64,000 bases of DNA from Umbribacter vaginalis (lineage in GTDB: Bacteria; Actinomycetota; Coriobacteriia; Coriobacteriales; Eggerthellaceae): the NCBI GenBank assembly GCA_001552935.1, contig KQ959688.1, forward strand, positions 69,989 through 133,988, given 5' to 3'. Below are positions 56,112 through 64,000 of this stretch, one piece after another (position 1 is the first letter of the stretch; every line of letters starts with the position of its first letter). The position numbers were made by a program, and so were the translations under genes. The notes under the pieces were generated by a model. The model made no database searches, had not been told where the DNA came from, and saw nothing but the letters and a program-made list of their open reading frames with translations.

Positions 56112-56654
56112 AATCGCTCGCAATCGTAGAAGCGCGTCGTGCTTGGATAGTATGTGTATGCACCTGTGTTGATACAGCAAACATATACGTATGTGTTTCT
56201 GTGCCTGTTCCTATGTTTGTCCCCAAGCTTATGCTTATGTTTGTACCCGTTTTTGTGCTTGTGCCCGTACGGGGTCGAGCATCGTATATACCCATAGACT
56301 GTGTTGCATCTGTGCACCGTACATACATCGGTACCAGTATATACTCTGGTATCTGCTGAGAGTTTGGTATTGCGTATGTGACTGTATCTGTGCGTAGTGT
56401 TGTTATATCAAATTTCAGTATTTTTGGCTATGCGTACACTACAAGCTCGGCTAAAAAATAACGTACTAAAGTCGTAAAAAATCCATCATTTGTTCGCTCG
56501 AGTTTAGTGCTTAGTATTGATATGATGAATACATCAGAAAGTGTAGGGCACCGTGCATCTGCGCGAAAGTATTTCCTGATAACAGATATTATTCCTGTTC
56601 ACCGTTGCGTTTCACGTCGTTTTGTTTTGTGTGCTCATCAACCAAAGGAGTATT
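56112..56654. other. Intergenic region between the LRR gene and dnaE
   Basis: 543 bases without a gene. The first 180 bases contain many loose repeats of a TATG(T/C)TTGT-like word (for example ATGTTTGT at 56211 and 56238, with TGCTTGTGCC nearby). The rest is AT-rich and likely contains the divergent promoters. No rRNA, tRNA or riboswitch was recognised. Confidence 0.5.
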
Positions 56655-59600
56655 ATGGGCTTTGTTCATTTGCACAACCATACAGAATATTCCTTGCTCG
56701 TAGGTATGAGTAAAGTAAAAGCTTTGGTTGCGCGCTCGTCACATTTAGGTATGCCTGCTGTTGCTGTTACCGATTTCGGCGTGATGTCGTCTGTGCCCGA
56801 GCTGTGCGATGAATGTGCAGCATACAATAAAAAGCTTGCAAAGGAACCAAGTGCTGACGAGCCGTCTGCTTGCGCTGTTAAGCCAATCTACGGTTGCGAG
56901 ATTTATATTCACAATCCGCTTGCCTCAATGCGCACAAACGATACGGGTGTTTATAACCTTGTGCTGCTTGCAAAAACGAATGAGGGCTATCACAACCTTA
57001 TGAAGTTGTCGTCGATAGGGCAGGTAGATAACGTTAACGACAATGCATGTGTTCCGTTTGACAAACTTAAAGAATACAGCAAAGGGATTATCTGTTTGTC
57101 GGGTGCATCACAAGGAAATATTGTTGGCGTGCCGCCATCAAAAGGATTGCTACCAACGCTTCTCCAAACTGGTCAAATGCAAGCTGCGCGTGAAGTAGCA
57201 GCGCTTCTTGCCGACTGTTTTGAAAAAGGCGATTTTTATATTGAAGTGCAATGCCCTGAAACCGCAGGTGCAGCATCTGAGTATGGTGCTGCAGGTAATT
57301 TGTATGCCGTGCATGATGCAAACGATGTATCAGACAATGGCGATGTCTATGACGCCTATGACGATCCATATGCTGATCCGTATATGGACGATCCGTATGC
57401 TCAAGGTGCATATGATGACGCATATTATTCGTCAGAGGGCGCTCACTACAACACTTCTGGAGAAGGTGTGTATTCGGACGCATCGTATGACGAATTTTCC
57501 CAAGGCACAGGGAGCGCAGATGGGTATGGCGCTTCCGGCCAAGCAGCTGCCAGTGCGTCTGCAGGTGCAAGCTTATCATCAGGTTCTATGCCGGGATCTT
57601 CATCGGGATTGTTAGCAAGCGATCAAGCTCGCTTGAACGAAGCACTGAAACAACTTGCCTGCGAGCTTGCGTTACCGCTTGTTGCAACGAACAATACCTA
57701 TTACGTGAATAACAAAGATGCTGAAGCTCACGATTTGTTGCTGTGCATAGGTGACGGCGCAAAAGTGCACGATTATGAGCGCAAAAAGCTTCCTCATCAG
57801 CAATTTTATTTGAAATCAGAAGCCGAGATGCGCGCTGCGTTTTCTACTATGCCTGAAGCGTGCGATAACACGGTGAAAATTGCCGAGCAATGCAATGTTG
57901 AACTGGAGCGCGACGTTATTTTGCCGCGTTTTAAGTGGACGGAAGGTTATACGGAAGTTCAGTGGTTTCGCAAGTGTGTTAAGCGCGGATTAGAGAAACG
58001 CTATGGCTTGCCTGTTCCTTCTGACGTGCGAAAACGTGCTTCTTACGAAATGGGTGTTATTACACATCAGGGTTTTGCAGCATATTTTCTTATTGTACAG
58101 GAGTACATTCAGTGGGCGCGTAGCCAGGGCATTTGTGTTGGTCCTGGTCGTGGTTCTGCTGCTGGCGCTATTGTGTCGTATGCGCTTGAAATTACCGACC
58201 TCGACCCGCTTCAAAACGGGTTGCTGTTTGAGCGTTTTTTGTCGCCTGAGCGCGTTGAGATGCCCGATATTGATGTCGACTTTGAAGATGAACGTCGCTT
58301 TGAAGTGCGCGACCATATTCGAGAAATGTATGGAGCTGATTGCGTTTCAGGCGTTATTACATTTGGAAAATTGCAAGCAAAAAATGCTGTTCGCGATGCT
58401 GCGCGCGCATTGGGTGTTGACAACCGTGTAGCTGATGACATAGCAAAATTGGTAGGTGAAAACGATAGTTTAGCTGATGACTTGGAAACAAACGACCAGC
58501 TTAAAGAGAAGTTTGAAACAGACGAAACCGTTAATAATGTTATTACGAGCGCTATGAAAATTGAAGGGTATGCGCGAAACGAAGGCGTGCATGCCTGCGC
58601 AACGATGATTTGCCGCGATGCGCTTGACAACCATGTTCCTATGAAACGTGACACAAAAGGTGGCGGCTTTATTACTCAGTTTGACGGCCATTATACTCCT
58701 GAACTGGGATTATTAAAGATGGACTTTCTGGGCTTGCGTACACTTGGTATGTTGTCGTGTGCGTGTCGTTATATTAAACAGACGAAAGGCGTTACGCTTG
58801 TTCCTGAAAAAATCCCTATTGATGATGCAGGTGCGTTTGCACTTATGCAATCGGGGAATATGGACGGTTTATTCCAGGTAGAAAGCGCGTTGTATGTGTC
58901 GTTGTTCCGCCGTCTTCCGCCGCGTCGTTTTTCGGATATTGTTGCGTCAATTGCACTAAACCGACCAGGTCCTTTGGAATCAGGTATGGTGGACGACTAT
59001 GTTGAAGTAGCATCAGGGCGCGTTCAGGCGCATTATTATGACGAGCGTCTGCGTTCTATTCTTGAAGAAACCTATGGCACGATGGTGTACCAAGAGCAAA
59101 TTATGCTGGTATCGATGGAGATGAGCGGTTTTTCTGCTGGAAAAGCTGACCGTCTTCGTAAAGCAATGGGTAAAAAGAAACTTGATATTATGCGCCAGCT
59201 GAAAGAAGATTGGAATAAAGGCGCGGTTGAGCGTGGCTACGATATTGAAATTGCCAAGCGCATTTGGGATGATGCCGAAAAATTCGCAAAGTATGCATTT
59301 AACAAGTCGCATTCAGCTGCGTATGCTGTTATTGTAATGCGTACTGCGTATATGAAAGCGCATTATCCGTTTGAGTATATGGCGGCAGTATTATCGAGCT
59401 ATATTACTAATAACGACAAGCTTATTCACTACATCATAAGCGCAAACAATAATAAAACACCGGTAATCCCGCCTGATGTTAATCGATCGGATGTGATGTT
59501 TACCCCTGATGAGCACGGTATTTTATACGGGCTTGCAGGTATTAAAGGCGTTGGTATTGAAGCTGCTCAAGCGATTGTTGATGAGCGTAAAGCACATGGT

Positions 59601-60512
59601 ACATTTTCCTCGCTGCATGATTTTGTGTATCGTGTAGATACGAATAGCTACAACAAAAAAACTATCGAGGCACTTATTTATGCAGGTGCGTTCGATTCAA
59701 CAGGATATACGCGCATGCAGTTGCAAACAATGCTCCTGGAAAGTGATTTGCTGGCAGCTGCTTCAAGCTATCATGCGCATAAGCGCTCAGGGCAGTTGTG
59801 TTTTTCCGACTTGCGCTCTGGTGGTAGTACGCCTATAAGTGCAGAGGAAATTCCAGCAAGTACCGGCATTGAGTGGCCGCTTCTGCAAAAACTTAAGCTT
59901 GAGAAAAATACGCTTGGCTTGTATCTATCACAGCATCCTACGCATCCGTATAAGCGTATATTTGAGAAATTATCACCGTATACGATGCGTTCGCTTAGTA
60001 AGCATCGCGATATTCAAACGGGTACTTTTGTTGGTATGATTACCAATTTTAACTTTCGTCTTACGCGTAAAGGCAAGCAAATGGCAACGTTTGATCTTGA
60101 GGATGCTTCAGGTTCAATTCCGTGCGTTTGCTTTGACTATCAGGGGAAAAACGACCGTTTTATCATCAATGATGCGATTGTTAAAATTACGGGAAAGTTT
60201 GAAAACGGAGAGAGGGGAGCGCAAATTATCGCTTCTAAACTGGCGAATATCGATTTGCTTGATTATCATGAAAGCCCGCAGCAAGAAACGCGTGCCTTAG
60301 CGCCTTGTGTCGATATTTACGTTGATGGCTCGCAATTTAGTGCTAACTTTCTTCGCAGCTTGCGCACTACGTTGCTGCGTTTTCCTGGAGATGATATCGT
60401 GGTATTGTATGTGGTTGACATGAATAATCATCATTATAAGTGTACGCTACCTTTGCGTGTGGATGCGAAGAATGCCGATTTGCAACAGTTTATACGGAGT
60501 TTACGTTCGTGA
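56655..60512 (+). CDS. dnaE: DNA polymerase III alpha subunit with a low-complexity insertion in the PHP domain
   Basis: The replicative polymerase, 1285 residues. The PHP domain begins FVHLHNHTEYSLLVGMSKV. At residues ~204-320 an Asp/Tyr/Ala-rich then Ser/Gly-rich insertion interrupts it. The fold resumes at RLNEALKQLACELALPLVATNNTYYV. The catalytic palm has GRGSAAGAIVSYAL and PDIDVDFEDERR. The helix-hairpin-helix part is GLAGIKGVGIEAAQAIVDERK, and the C-terminal OB fold includes VGMITNFNFRLTRKGKQMATF. Start ATG 56655 has AAAGGAG upstream; an ATG-less open frame back to 56622 is not used. truA overlaps the stop (GTGA). Confidence 0.95.
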   Translation: MGFVHLHNHTEYSLLVGMSKVKALVARSSHLGMPAVAVTDFGVMSSVPELCDECAAYNKKLAKEPSADEPSACAVKPIYGCEIYIHNPLASMRTNDTGVYNLVLLAKTNEGYHNLMKLSSIGQVDNVNDNACVPFDKLKEYSKGIICLSGASQGNIVGVPPSKGLLPTLLQTGQMQAAREVAALLADCFEKGDFYIEVQCPETAGAASEYGAAGNLYAVHDANDVSDNGDVYDAYDDPYADPYMDDPYAQGAYDDAYYSSEGAHYNTSGEGVYSDASYDEFSQGTGSADGYGASGQAAASASAGASLSSGSMPGSSSGLLASDQARLNEALKQLACELALPLVATNNTYYVNNKDAEAHDLLLCIGDGAKVHDYERKKLPHQQFYLKSEAEMRAAFSTMPEACDNTVKIAEQCNVELERDVILPRFKWTEGYTEVQWFRKCVKRGLEKRYGLPVPSDVRKRASYEMGVITHQGFAAYFLIVQEYIQWARSQGICVGPGRGSAAGAIVSYALEITDLDPLQNGLLFERFLSPERVEMPDIDVDFEDERRFEVRDHIREMYGADCVSGVITFGKLQAKNAVRDAARALGVDNRVADDIAKLVGENDSLADDLETNDQLKEKFETDETVNNVITSAMKIEGYARNEGVHACATMICRDALDNHVPMKRDTKGGGFITQFDGHYTPELGLLKMDFLGLRTLGMLSCACRYIKQTKGVTLVPEKIPIDDAGAFALMQSGNMDGLFQVESALYVSLFRRLPPRRFSDIVASIALNRPGPLESGMVDDYVEVASGRVQAHYYDERLRSILEETYGTMVYQEQIMLVSMEMSGFSAGKADRLRKAMGKKKLDIMRQLKEDWNKGAVERGYDIEIAKRIWDDAEKFAKYAFNKSHSAAYAVIVMRTAYMKAHYPFEYMAAVLSSYITNNDKLIHYIISANNNKTPVIPPDVNRSDVMFTPDEHGILYGLAGIKGVGIEAAQAIVDERKAHGTFSSLHDFVYRVDTNSYNKKTIEALIYAGAFDSTGYTRMQLQTMLLESDLLAAASSYHAHKRSGQLCFSDLRSGGSTPISAEEIPASTGIEWPLLQKLKLEKNTLGLYLSQHPTHPYKRIFEKLSPYTMRSLSKHRDIQTGTFVGMITNFNFRLTRKGKQMATFDLEDASGSIPCVCFDYQGKNDRFIINDAIVKITGKFENGERGAQIIASKLANIDLLDYHESPQQETRALAPCVDIYVDGSQFSANFLRSLRTTLLRFPGDDIVVLYVVDMNNHHYKCTLPLRVDAKNADLQQFIRSLRS

Positions 60513-61483
60513 ATAATAACGAAAATATAGCGTGGGAACGTGCACATAGGGAACGTGTTTCCGCAGGTAACGGCTACGATGCCGCGTACGAAAGCGTCGT
60601 TGCGGGTGAGAAAGATGCCGCATGCGCGGCGGAGAATGATAGCGTCTTAGATGCTGGCCGCTTTATTACCTGTGCAGCTCAGCTTTCCTACAACGGTGCT
60701 CCCTTCCACGGCTTTGCGCGCCAACCGCACCAGTGTAGCGTGCAAGGCAACGTTGAAGCGGCGCTTGCAACGCTGTTTCGCATACCTGTTCAAACCGTTT
60801 GCGCAGGTAGAACCGATGCCGGCGTTCACGCGCGCAGACAGGTGATAAGTTTTGATATGCCTACCAGCTTTGAAGAACGCATTCGCTCGCCTCGTAGTTT
60901 ATTCGCGCTTAATGCACTTACGCATGATGCGATAGCGATTCATGATATTAAGGTTGTTGAACAGGGGTTTTCTGCACGCTTTGACGCTATCGAGCGCACG
61001 TATCGCTATCTTATTTACAATGCAGTTGCACCGTGTGTGCTTATTGCGCCTTTGTGTTGGCATATTACCAAACCACTTGATGTGTCTGCTATGCAACAAG
61101 CTGCACAATTTTTTATTGGTGAGCATGATTATAAAAGTTTTTGCCATGCTCCTTCCGCGGTAGGAAAGCCAACGTGTCGTTTTGTGCGTTGCGTTAATAT
61201 TATACCTGTTGAAGTGTGGGGTTACGCGTGCATTGCGATCGAAGTTGTGGGGAACGCGTTTTTACACTCGATGGTGCGTACGATGGTGGGAACGCTTGTG
61301 CACGTAGGGCTTGGAAAGCGCCAGCCGCAGTGGATTGAACAGGTGCTTCATACGCGCGATCGGCGTGCTGCTGGGCCATGTGCTCCTGCATGCGGCTTAA
61401 CGTTTTGGGATGTTTCCTATCCGTCGGTTACCTTTGAGCGGGAACAACAGCAGTTTAGTGCTGCATGGGGAGCACGCTTATGA
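60509..61483 (+). CDS. truA: tRNA pseudouridine synthase A
   Basis: Makes pseudouridine at tRNA positions 38-40. The 324-residue protein has the TruA core from ~residue 50: CAAQLSYNGAPFHGFARQP, and the catalytic Asp in CAGRTDAGVHARRQVISF. RTYRYLIYN and GNAFLHSMVRTMVGTLVHVG follow. About 50 Ala/Asp/Glu-rich residues precede the core and are not typical. GTG 60509 overlaps the dnaE stop and has CGGAG nine bases upstream, so the coding start is uncertain by this tail. Confidence 0.93.
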   Translation: MNNNENIAWERAHRERVSAGNGYDAAYESVVAGEKDAACAAENDSVLDAGRFITCAAQLSYNGAPFHGFARQPHQCSVQGNVEAALATLFRIPVQTVCAGRTDAGVHARRQVISFDMPTSFEERIRSPRSLFALNALTHDAIAIHDIKVVEQGFSARFDAIERTYRYLIYNAVAPCVLIAPLCWHITKPLDVSAMQQAAQFFIGEHDYKSFCHAPSAVGKPTCRFVRCVNIIPVEVWGYACIAIEVVGNAFLHSMVRTMVGTLVHVGLGKRQPQWIEQVLHTRDRRAAGPCAPACGLTFWDVSYPSVTFEREQQQFSAAWGARL

Positions 61484-61758
61484 GTGGCACATATAGTACG
61501 CAAACTCGCATTTCTCGAAACCCCGCTTCCGCACCGTCGCAGTCGCAGCAGGTTGCGGGCTCACACAGCGCTTCCGCACCTGCCACCAGTGCCTCGACTA
61601 CGCCCAACGCCACGCCGTCTTCTAACTCCACGCAGCCTCCACATCCAGCCGGTGTTGCCACGTTTACGTGTTTGTACGAGAGCAAAGACAAAAAATACTG
61701 CCTTTTCGCAGATGAAAATGGCCATCTAACGAGTGTAAAAGCACACCGCCTTTCATAG
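61480..61758 (+). CDS. Small hypothetical protein with a low-complexity N-terminus
   Basis: 92 residues, overlapping the truA stop as ATGA. The first ~58 residues are Ser/Ala/Pro/Thr-rich and appear disordered. The last ~34 form a compact piece, ATFTCLYESKDKKYCLFADE followed by NGHLTSVKAHRLS, which resembles a small beta hairpin and may be the conserved part. I know no function. Its tight coupling to dnaE-truA suggests coexpression. Confidence 0.6.
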   Translation: MSGTYSTQTRISRNPASAPSQSQQVAGSHSASAPATSASTTPNATPSSNSTQPPHPAGVATFTCLYESKDKKYCLFADENGHLTSVKAHRLS

Positions 61759-61839
61759 CTTTGTTTCTAATACGTTAACTTGTAATGTTTCTTATTCAAA
61801 TCTGCAATAAATTCTCGTGCTTTTTGCCGCAATACTAGG

Positions 61840-61845
61840 TATAAT
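61840..61845 (+). promoter_or_regulatory. Possible -10 box before the NSS transporter
   Basis: A perfect TATAAT lies 139 bases before the transporter start. No -35 at good spacing is convincing. The leader between it and the gene contains a weak hairpin (AGAGGGC with GCCTCTT, about 61897-61918) that might regulate expression. Confidence 0.35.
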
Positions 61846-61984
61846 GTGCGAAATTGTTCATCGATCTTTGTTACGCATTTACAATTTAGCGCCTTGAAGA
61901 GGGCATAGCAGCCTCTTTGGGTGCGCTACATCTTTTTCGATGGTGTAAATACACGGACAGAGACCAAGAGAAAGAAGGGCTCTT

Positions 61985-63367
61985 ATGTCAAGTAGTACAC
62001 AAGAACGCTCCTCCTGGTCGGGGAAGTGGGCGTTCATCTTAGCAGGCGCCGCATCTGCGGTTGGCCTGGGGAATATGTGGCGATTCCCGTACTTAGCTGC
62101 GAAATATGGTGGCGGTACCTTTATTCTTACATATCTCATTTTAGTATTTACTTTTGGTGTAACCCTTCTTCTTCTTGAGTGCGCACTCGGCCGTCGCACG
62201 GGACTATCTGCTATTGGTGCTTTCCGCCATTTCGGAAAGAAATTCGCGTTCATTGGTGTTCTTGCATCGGCGGTGCCGTTCATTATTGCGCCCTATTACA
62301 GCATTATTGGTGGCTGGGTAACAAAATATACCTTTGCATACCTTATGAATGGACCTGCAGCTTTAGCCGATGACGGTAAATTCTTTACGAGTTTTATTTC
62401 ATCGCCAGTTGAGAGCTTTGTGTGGATGGCAGTGTTTATGATTGTGGTGTTCATCATCGTTGGCTTAGGCGTTGATGGCGGTATCGAGCGTGCGAATCTT
62501 GTTATGATGCCGGCGCTTATCGTAATGGCTATTGCACTGGTGGTATACATTATTTCGATGCCAGGCGCTATGAGCGGCGTTGCGTATTACCTGATTCCTG
62601 ATGTAGCGAAATTCTCGCCCGAGCTGTTTGTAAGCGCGCTGGGCCAGATGTTTTACAGCTTATCGCTGGCAATGGGCATCATGATTACCTACGGTAGCTA
62701 TTTAGACAAGAAATCGAGCTTACCTCATTCTGTTGCAAATATTGGTATGTTCGACTTGGGTGTATCAATTTTAGCTGGCTTAATGATTGTTCCTGCCGCG
62801 TTTGTGGCCATGGGTTCTGGTGAAGCGGTTGCGGCAAAATCGGGTCCGTCTTTGATGTTTATAACGCTGCCAAAAGTGTTTGAAAGCATGGGACCACAAG
62901 TTGCAACTGTTATCGGTTTCCTGTTCTTCCTGTTGGTGGCGTTTGCTGCTATCACCAGCGCAATATCGCTGATAGAAACCATGACGTCAATCATCATGGA
63001 CGGCAAAGGCTACTCGCGCAAAAAGGCGTTCACCATCACGTGTGTATTTACGTTTGTGATGGGTATCTTTATCAACCTGGGCTTTAACGGGCTGTCGTTC
63101 TTCCAGCCATTAGGCAAAGGCTCGACAATCTTAGACTTGTTCGACTTTGTTTCAAACTCGGTGTTAATGCCTATCGTTGCTGTTCTGACCTTGGTATTTG
63201 TTGGCTGGATTGTGAAGCCTAAGACGCTGATTGACGAAATTGAAGTGTCAGCGCCCTTCAAGCTTCAAGCTGCGTGGAGCGTAATGGTGAAATACATTGC
63301 TCCTGTTCTGGTAATCGTGATTATGGTTGCCTATGTGGGCGCGCAGTTCGGCGTGTTTAAGTTCTAG
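61985..63367 (+). CDS. Sodium-dependent transporter of the NSS (SNF) family
   Basis: A 460-residue protein with about 11-12 spans. WAFILAGAASAVGLGNMWRFPYLAAKYGGGTF carries the NSS signature GxxxxxGNxWRFP around the Na+ and substrate site. EC-A-LGRRTG and ASAVPFIIAPYYSIIGGWVTKY follow. Members import amino acids or similar compounds with Na+. The substrate is not predictable. Start ATG 61985 has AAGAAGG upstream. Confidence 0.92.
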   Translation: MSSSTQERSSWSGKWAFILAGAASAVGLGNMWRFPYLAAKYGGGTFILTYLILVFTFGVTLLLLECALGRRTGLSAIGAFRHFGKKFAFIGVLASAVPFIIAPYYSIIGGWVTKYTFAYLMNGPAALADDGKFFTSFISSPVESFVWMAVFMIVVFIIVGLGVDGGIERANLVMMPALIVMAIALVVYIISMPGAMSGVAYYLIPDVAKFSPELFVSALGQMFYSLSLAMGIMITYGSYLDKKSSLPHSVANIGMFDLGVSILAGLMIVPAAFVAMGSGEAVAAKSGPSLMFITLPKVFESMGPQVATVIGFLFFLLVAFAAITSAISLIETMTSIIMDGKGYSRKKAFTITCVFTFVMGIFINLGFNGLSFFQPLGKGSTILDLFDFVSNSVLMPIVAVLTLVFVGWIVKPKTLIDEIEVSAPFKLQAAWSVMVKYIAPVLVIVIMVAYVGAQFGVFKF

Positions 63368-63456
63368 AACGCGTCTGATTTCGAGAACGTGTTTAGTTCT
63401 AGAACGTGCTTGAGTTTTGGAGCGCGGTTAGCTTTCAGAACGTATCTGAGTTGTAT
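63360..63456. repeat. Degenerate ~22-bp tandem repeats after the NSS transporter
   Basis: Beginning at the transporter's last codons, versions of TTCTAGAACG(C/T)G(T/C)(C/T)TGAG recur about four times, spaced 20-25 bases (copies near 63361, 63391, 63436). Other parts of the 462-base gap 63368-63829 show no gene. A terminator is at 63580, and GC-rich near-repeats around CCGAG(C/T)GGCG follow at 63758 and 63814. Confidence 0.7.
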
Positions 63457-63579
63457 TTGTTCTGAACTGGTGTTCTGTGATTACTGTATGTGTTCCGTTC
63501 GTTGTTTGTGCTGGTAATATGCATGAGATTTGAGTGCGGTACACATGAAGAAGTGCTGTACACGATATACTAAATGAGA

Positions 63580-63608
63580 AAAGCGGATGCCTTTGTGGCA
63601 TCCGCTTT
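63580..63608. terminator. Hairpin terminator between converging genes
   Basis: AAAGCGGATGCC at 63580-63591 pairs perfectly with GGCATCCGCTTT at 63597-63608 around TTTGT. T-rich flanks on both strands make it possibly bidirectional, serving both the NSS transporter (plus) and the wall-binding protein gene (minus). Confidence 0.82.
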
Positions 63609-63829
63609 CTTGTTGCGTGTTTGTTGCGCTTTGCGTTTGGTTGCATGCTAAGCGTCGCACGAGTTGAATGTTGTGTAGAGCATCGTGTTAAGCGTTGTAC
63701 TGAGCGCCATGCGTGCATAGATTACGCACCAAGCGTCGTTCATGCAAAGTGCTCAATCCGAGCGGCGAGCGTGCTTGGTGTTTGGGCCGTGCGCCCAATC
63801 CGAGCACCTGACCCGAGTGGCGTGCGAGT

Positions 63830-64000
63830 TTATTTCTCCTGTTCATCTACCTTGTTAAACACTGCTTTCAGAACATTAATGACGCGATCCCCAACCACTT
63901 TTTGCCCTCCTAACAGATACATATGCTCGATGGTATCGTTGTAGAGTGCAACAACGCCGTTTACGGTAGTTTGGTTACTGTCATCAGCCAGTACCAGCAC
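63830..64000 (-). CDS. C-terminal end of a cell-wall-binding repeat (CWB2-like) protein (partial)
   Basis: 56 residues enter from the right edge and stop at 63830. DTIEHMYLLGGQKVVGDRVI followed by NVLKAVFN matches the end of a cell-wall-binding repeat 2 unit, where a VxxxGGxxxVSDxV pattern is typical. Such repeats attach surface proteins or amidases to secondary wall polymers. The catalytic or other parts would lie outside the window. Confidence 0.6.
   Translation of the reverse strand: MLVLADDSNQTTVNGVVALYNDTIEHMYLLGGQKVVGDRVINVLKAVFNKVDEQEK

Overview
The window reads as chromosome from an anaerobic actinobacterium of the class Coriobacteriia (Eggerthellales-like). This is an inference from gene content: an Etf/FixC/FixX electron-transfer cluster, a selenocysteine formate dehydrogenase joined to a group 4 [NiFe] hydrogenase, a strict atpBEFHAGDC operon, GTG/TTG starts and moderate GC. 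A low-GC coriobacterium such as Cryptobacterium would fit, but I cannot confirm the genus. No rRNA, tRNA, insertion sequence, prophage or CRISPR array was found.

Layout. 1-2.0 kb: the 3' end of etfA, then fixC and fixX. 2.2-5.6 kb: queuosine genes, queH-queA on the minus strand and tgt on the plus strand. 5.9-8.8 kb: fused secDF and a DUF1292 protein. 8.8-12.7 kb (minus): a complete riboflavin ECF transporter (ribU-ecfA1-ecfA2-ecfT) behind an FMN riboswitch with its own promoter and terminator. 12.7-15.4 kb: a zinc-ribbon membrane protein with long disordered stretches and an OhrR-like MarR regulator. 15.7-26.2 kb: two FAD oxidoreductases (one fused to a TsaC/Sua5 domain), an acylglycerol-lipase-like hydrolase coupled to glycerol kinase, rpiB, glyA and upp. 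26.4-33.5 kb: F1Fo ATP synthase. 33.9-35.0 kb (minus): a PIN-domain toxin with a RelB/DinJ-like antitoxin. 35.4-51.1 kb: a formate hydrogenlyase locus (fdhF with an in-frame UGA, two polyferredoxins, hyfBCDEFGHI, hycH, hycI, focA). 51.2-56.1 kb: a CLC channel, a secreted GH25 muramidase with ricin-type lectin modules, and a leucine-rich repeat protein. 56.7-64.0 kb: dnaE, truA, a small hypothetical gene, an NSS-family transporter, and the end of a cell-wall-binding protein.

How the genes work together. FocA would move formate. The Sec-type FdhF oxidises it, and electrons pass through the FeS proteins to the NiFe large subunit HyfG. The three antiporter-like subunits HyfB, HyfD and HyfF suggest ion pumping like FHL-2. 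The ATP synthase operon lies immediately upstream, and its c subunit looks proton-type, so a formate-driven proton circuit is plausible. The hydrolase and glycerol kinase would turn acylglycerols into glycerol 3-phosphate. QueH, QueA and Tgt without queCDEF nearby suggest salvage of a queuosine precursor.

The most unusual general signal is repeat-driven, low-complexity DNA. Conserved enzymes (DnaE PHP domain, EcfA2, the HI0933-type flavoprotein, the FAD-TsaC fusion, the lipase, HycI) carry long insertions, extensions or linkers absent from typical homologues. Four sites in three of these genes are visible in-frame tandem repeats of 18, 21 or 33 bp. Many intergenic spacers hold short direct repeats of 17-40 bp. 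Together these suggest that slippage-prone minisatellites are being tolerated inside housekeeping proteins.
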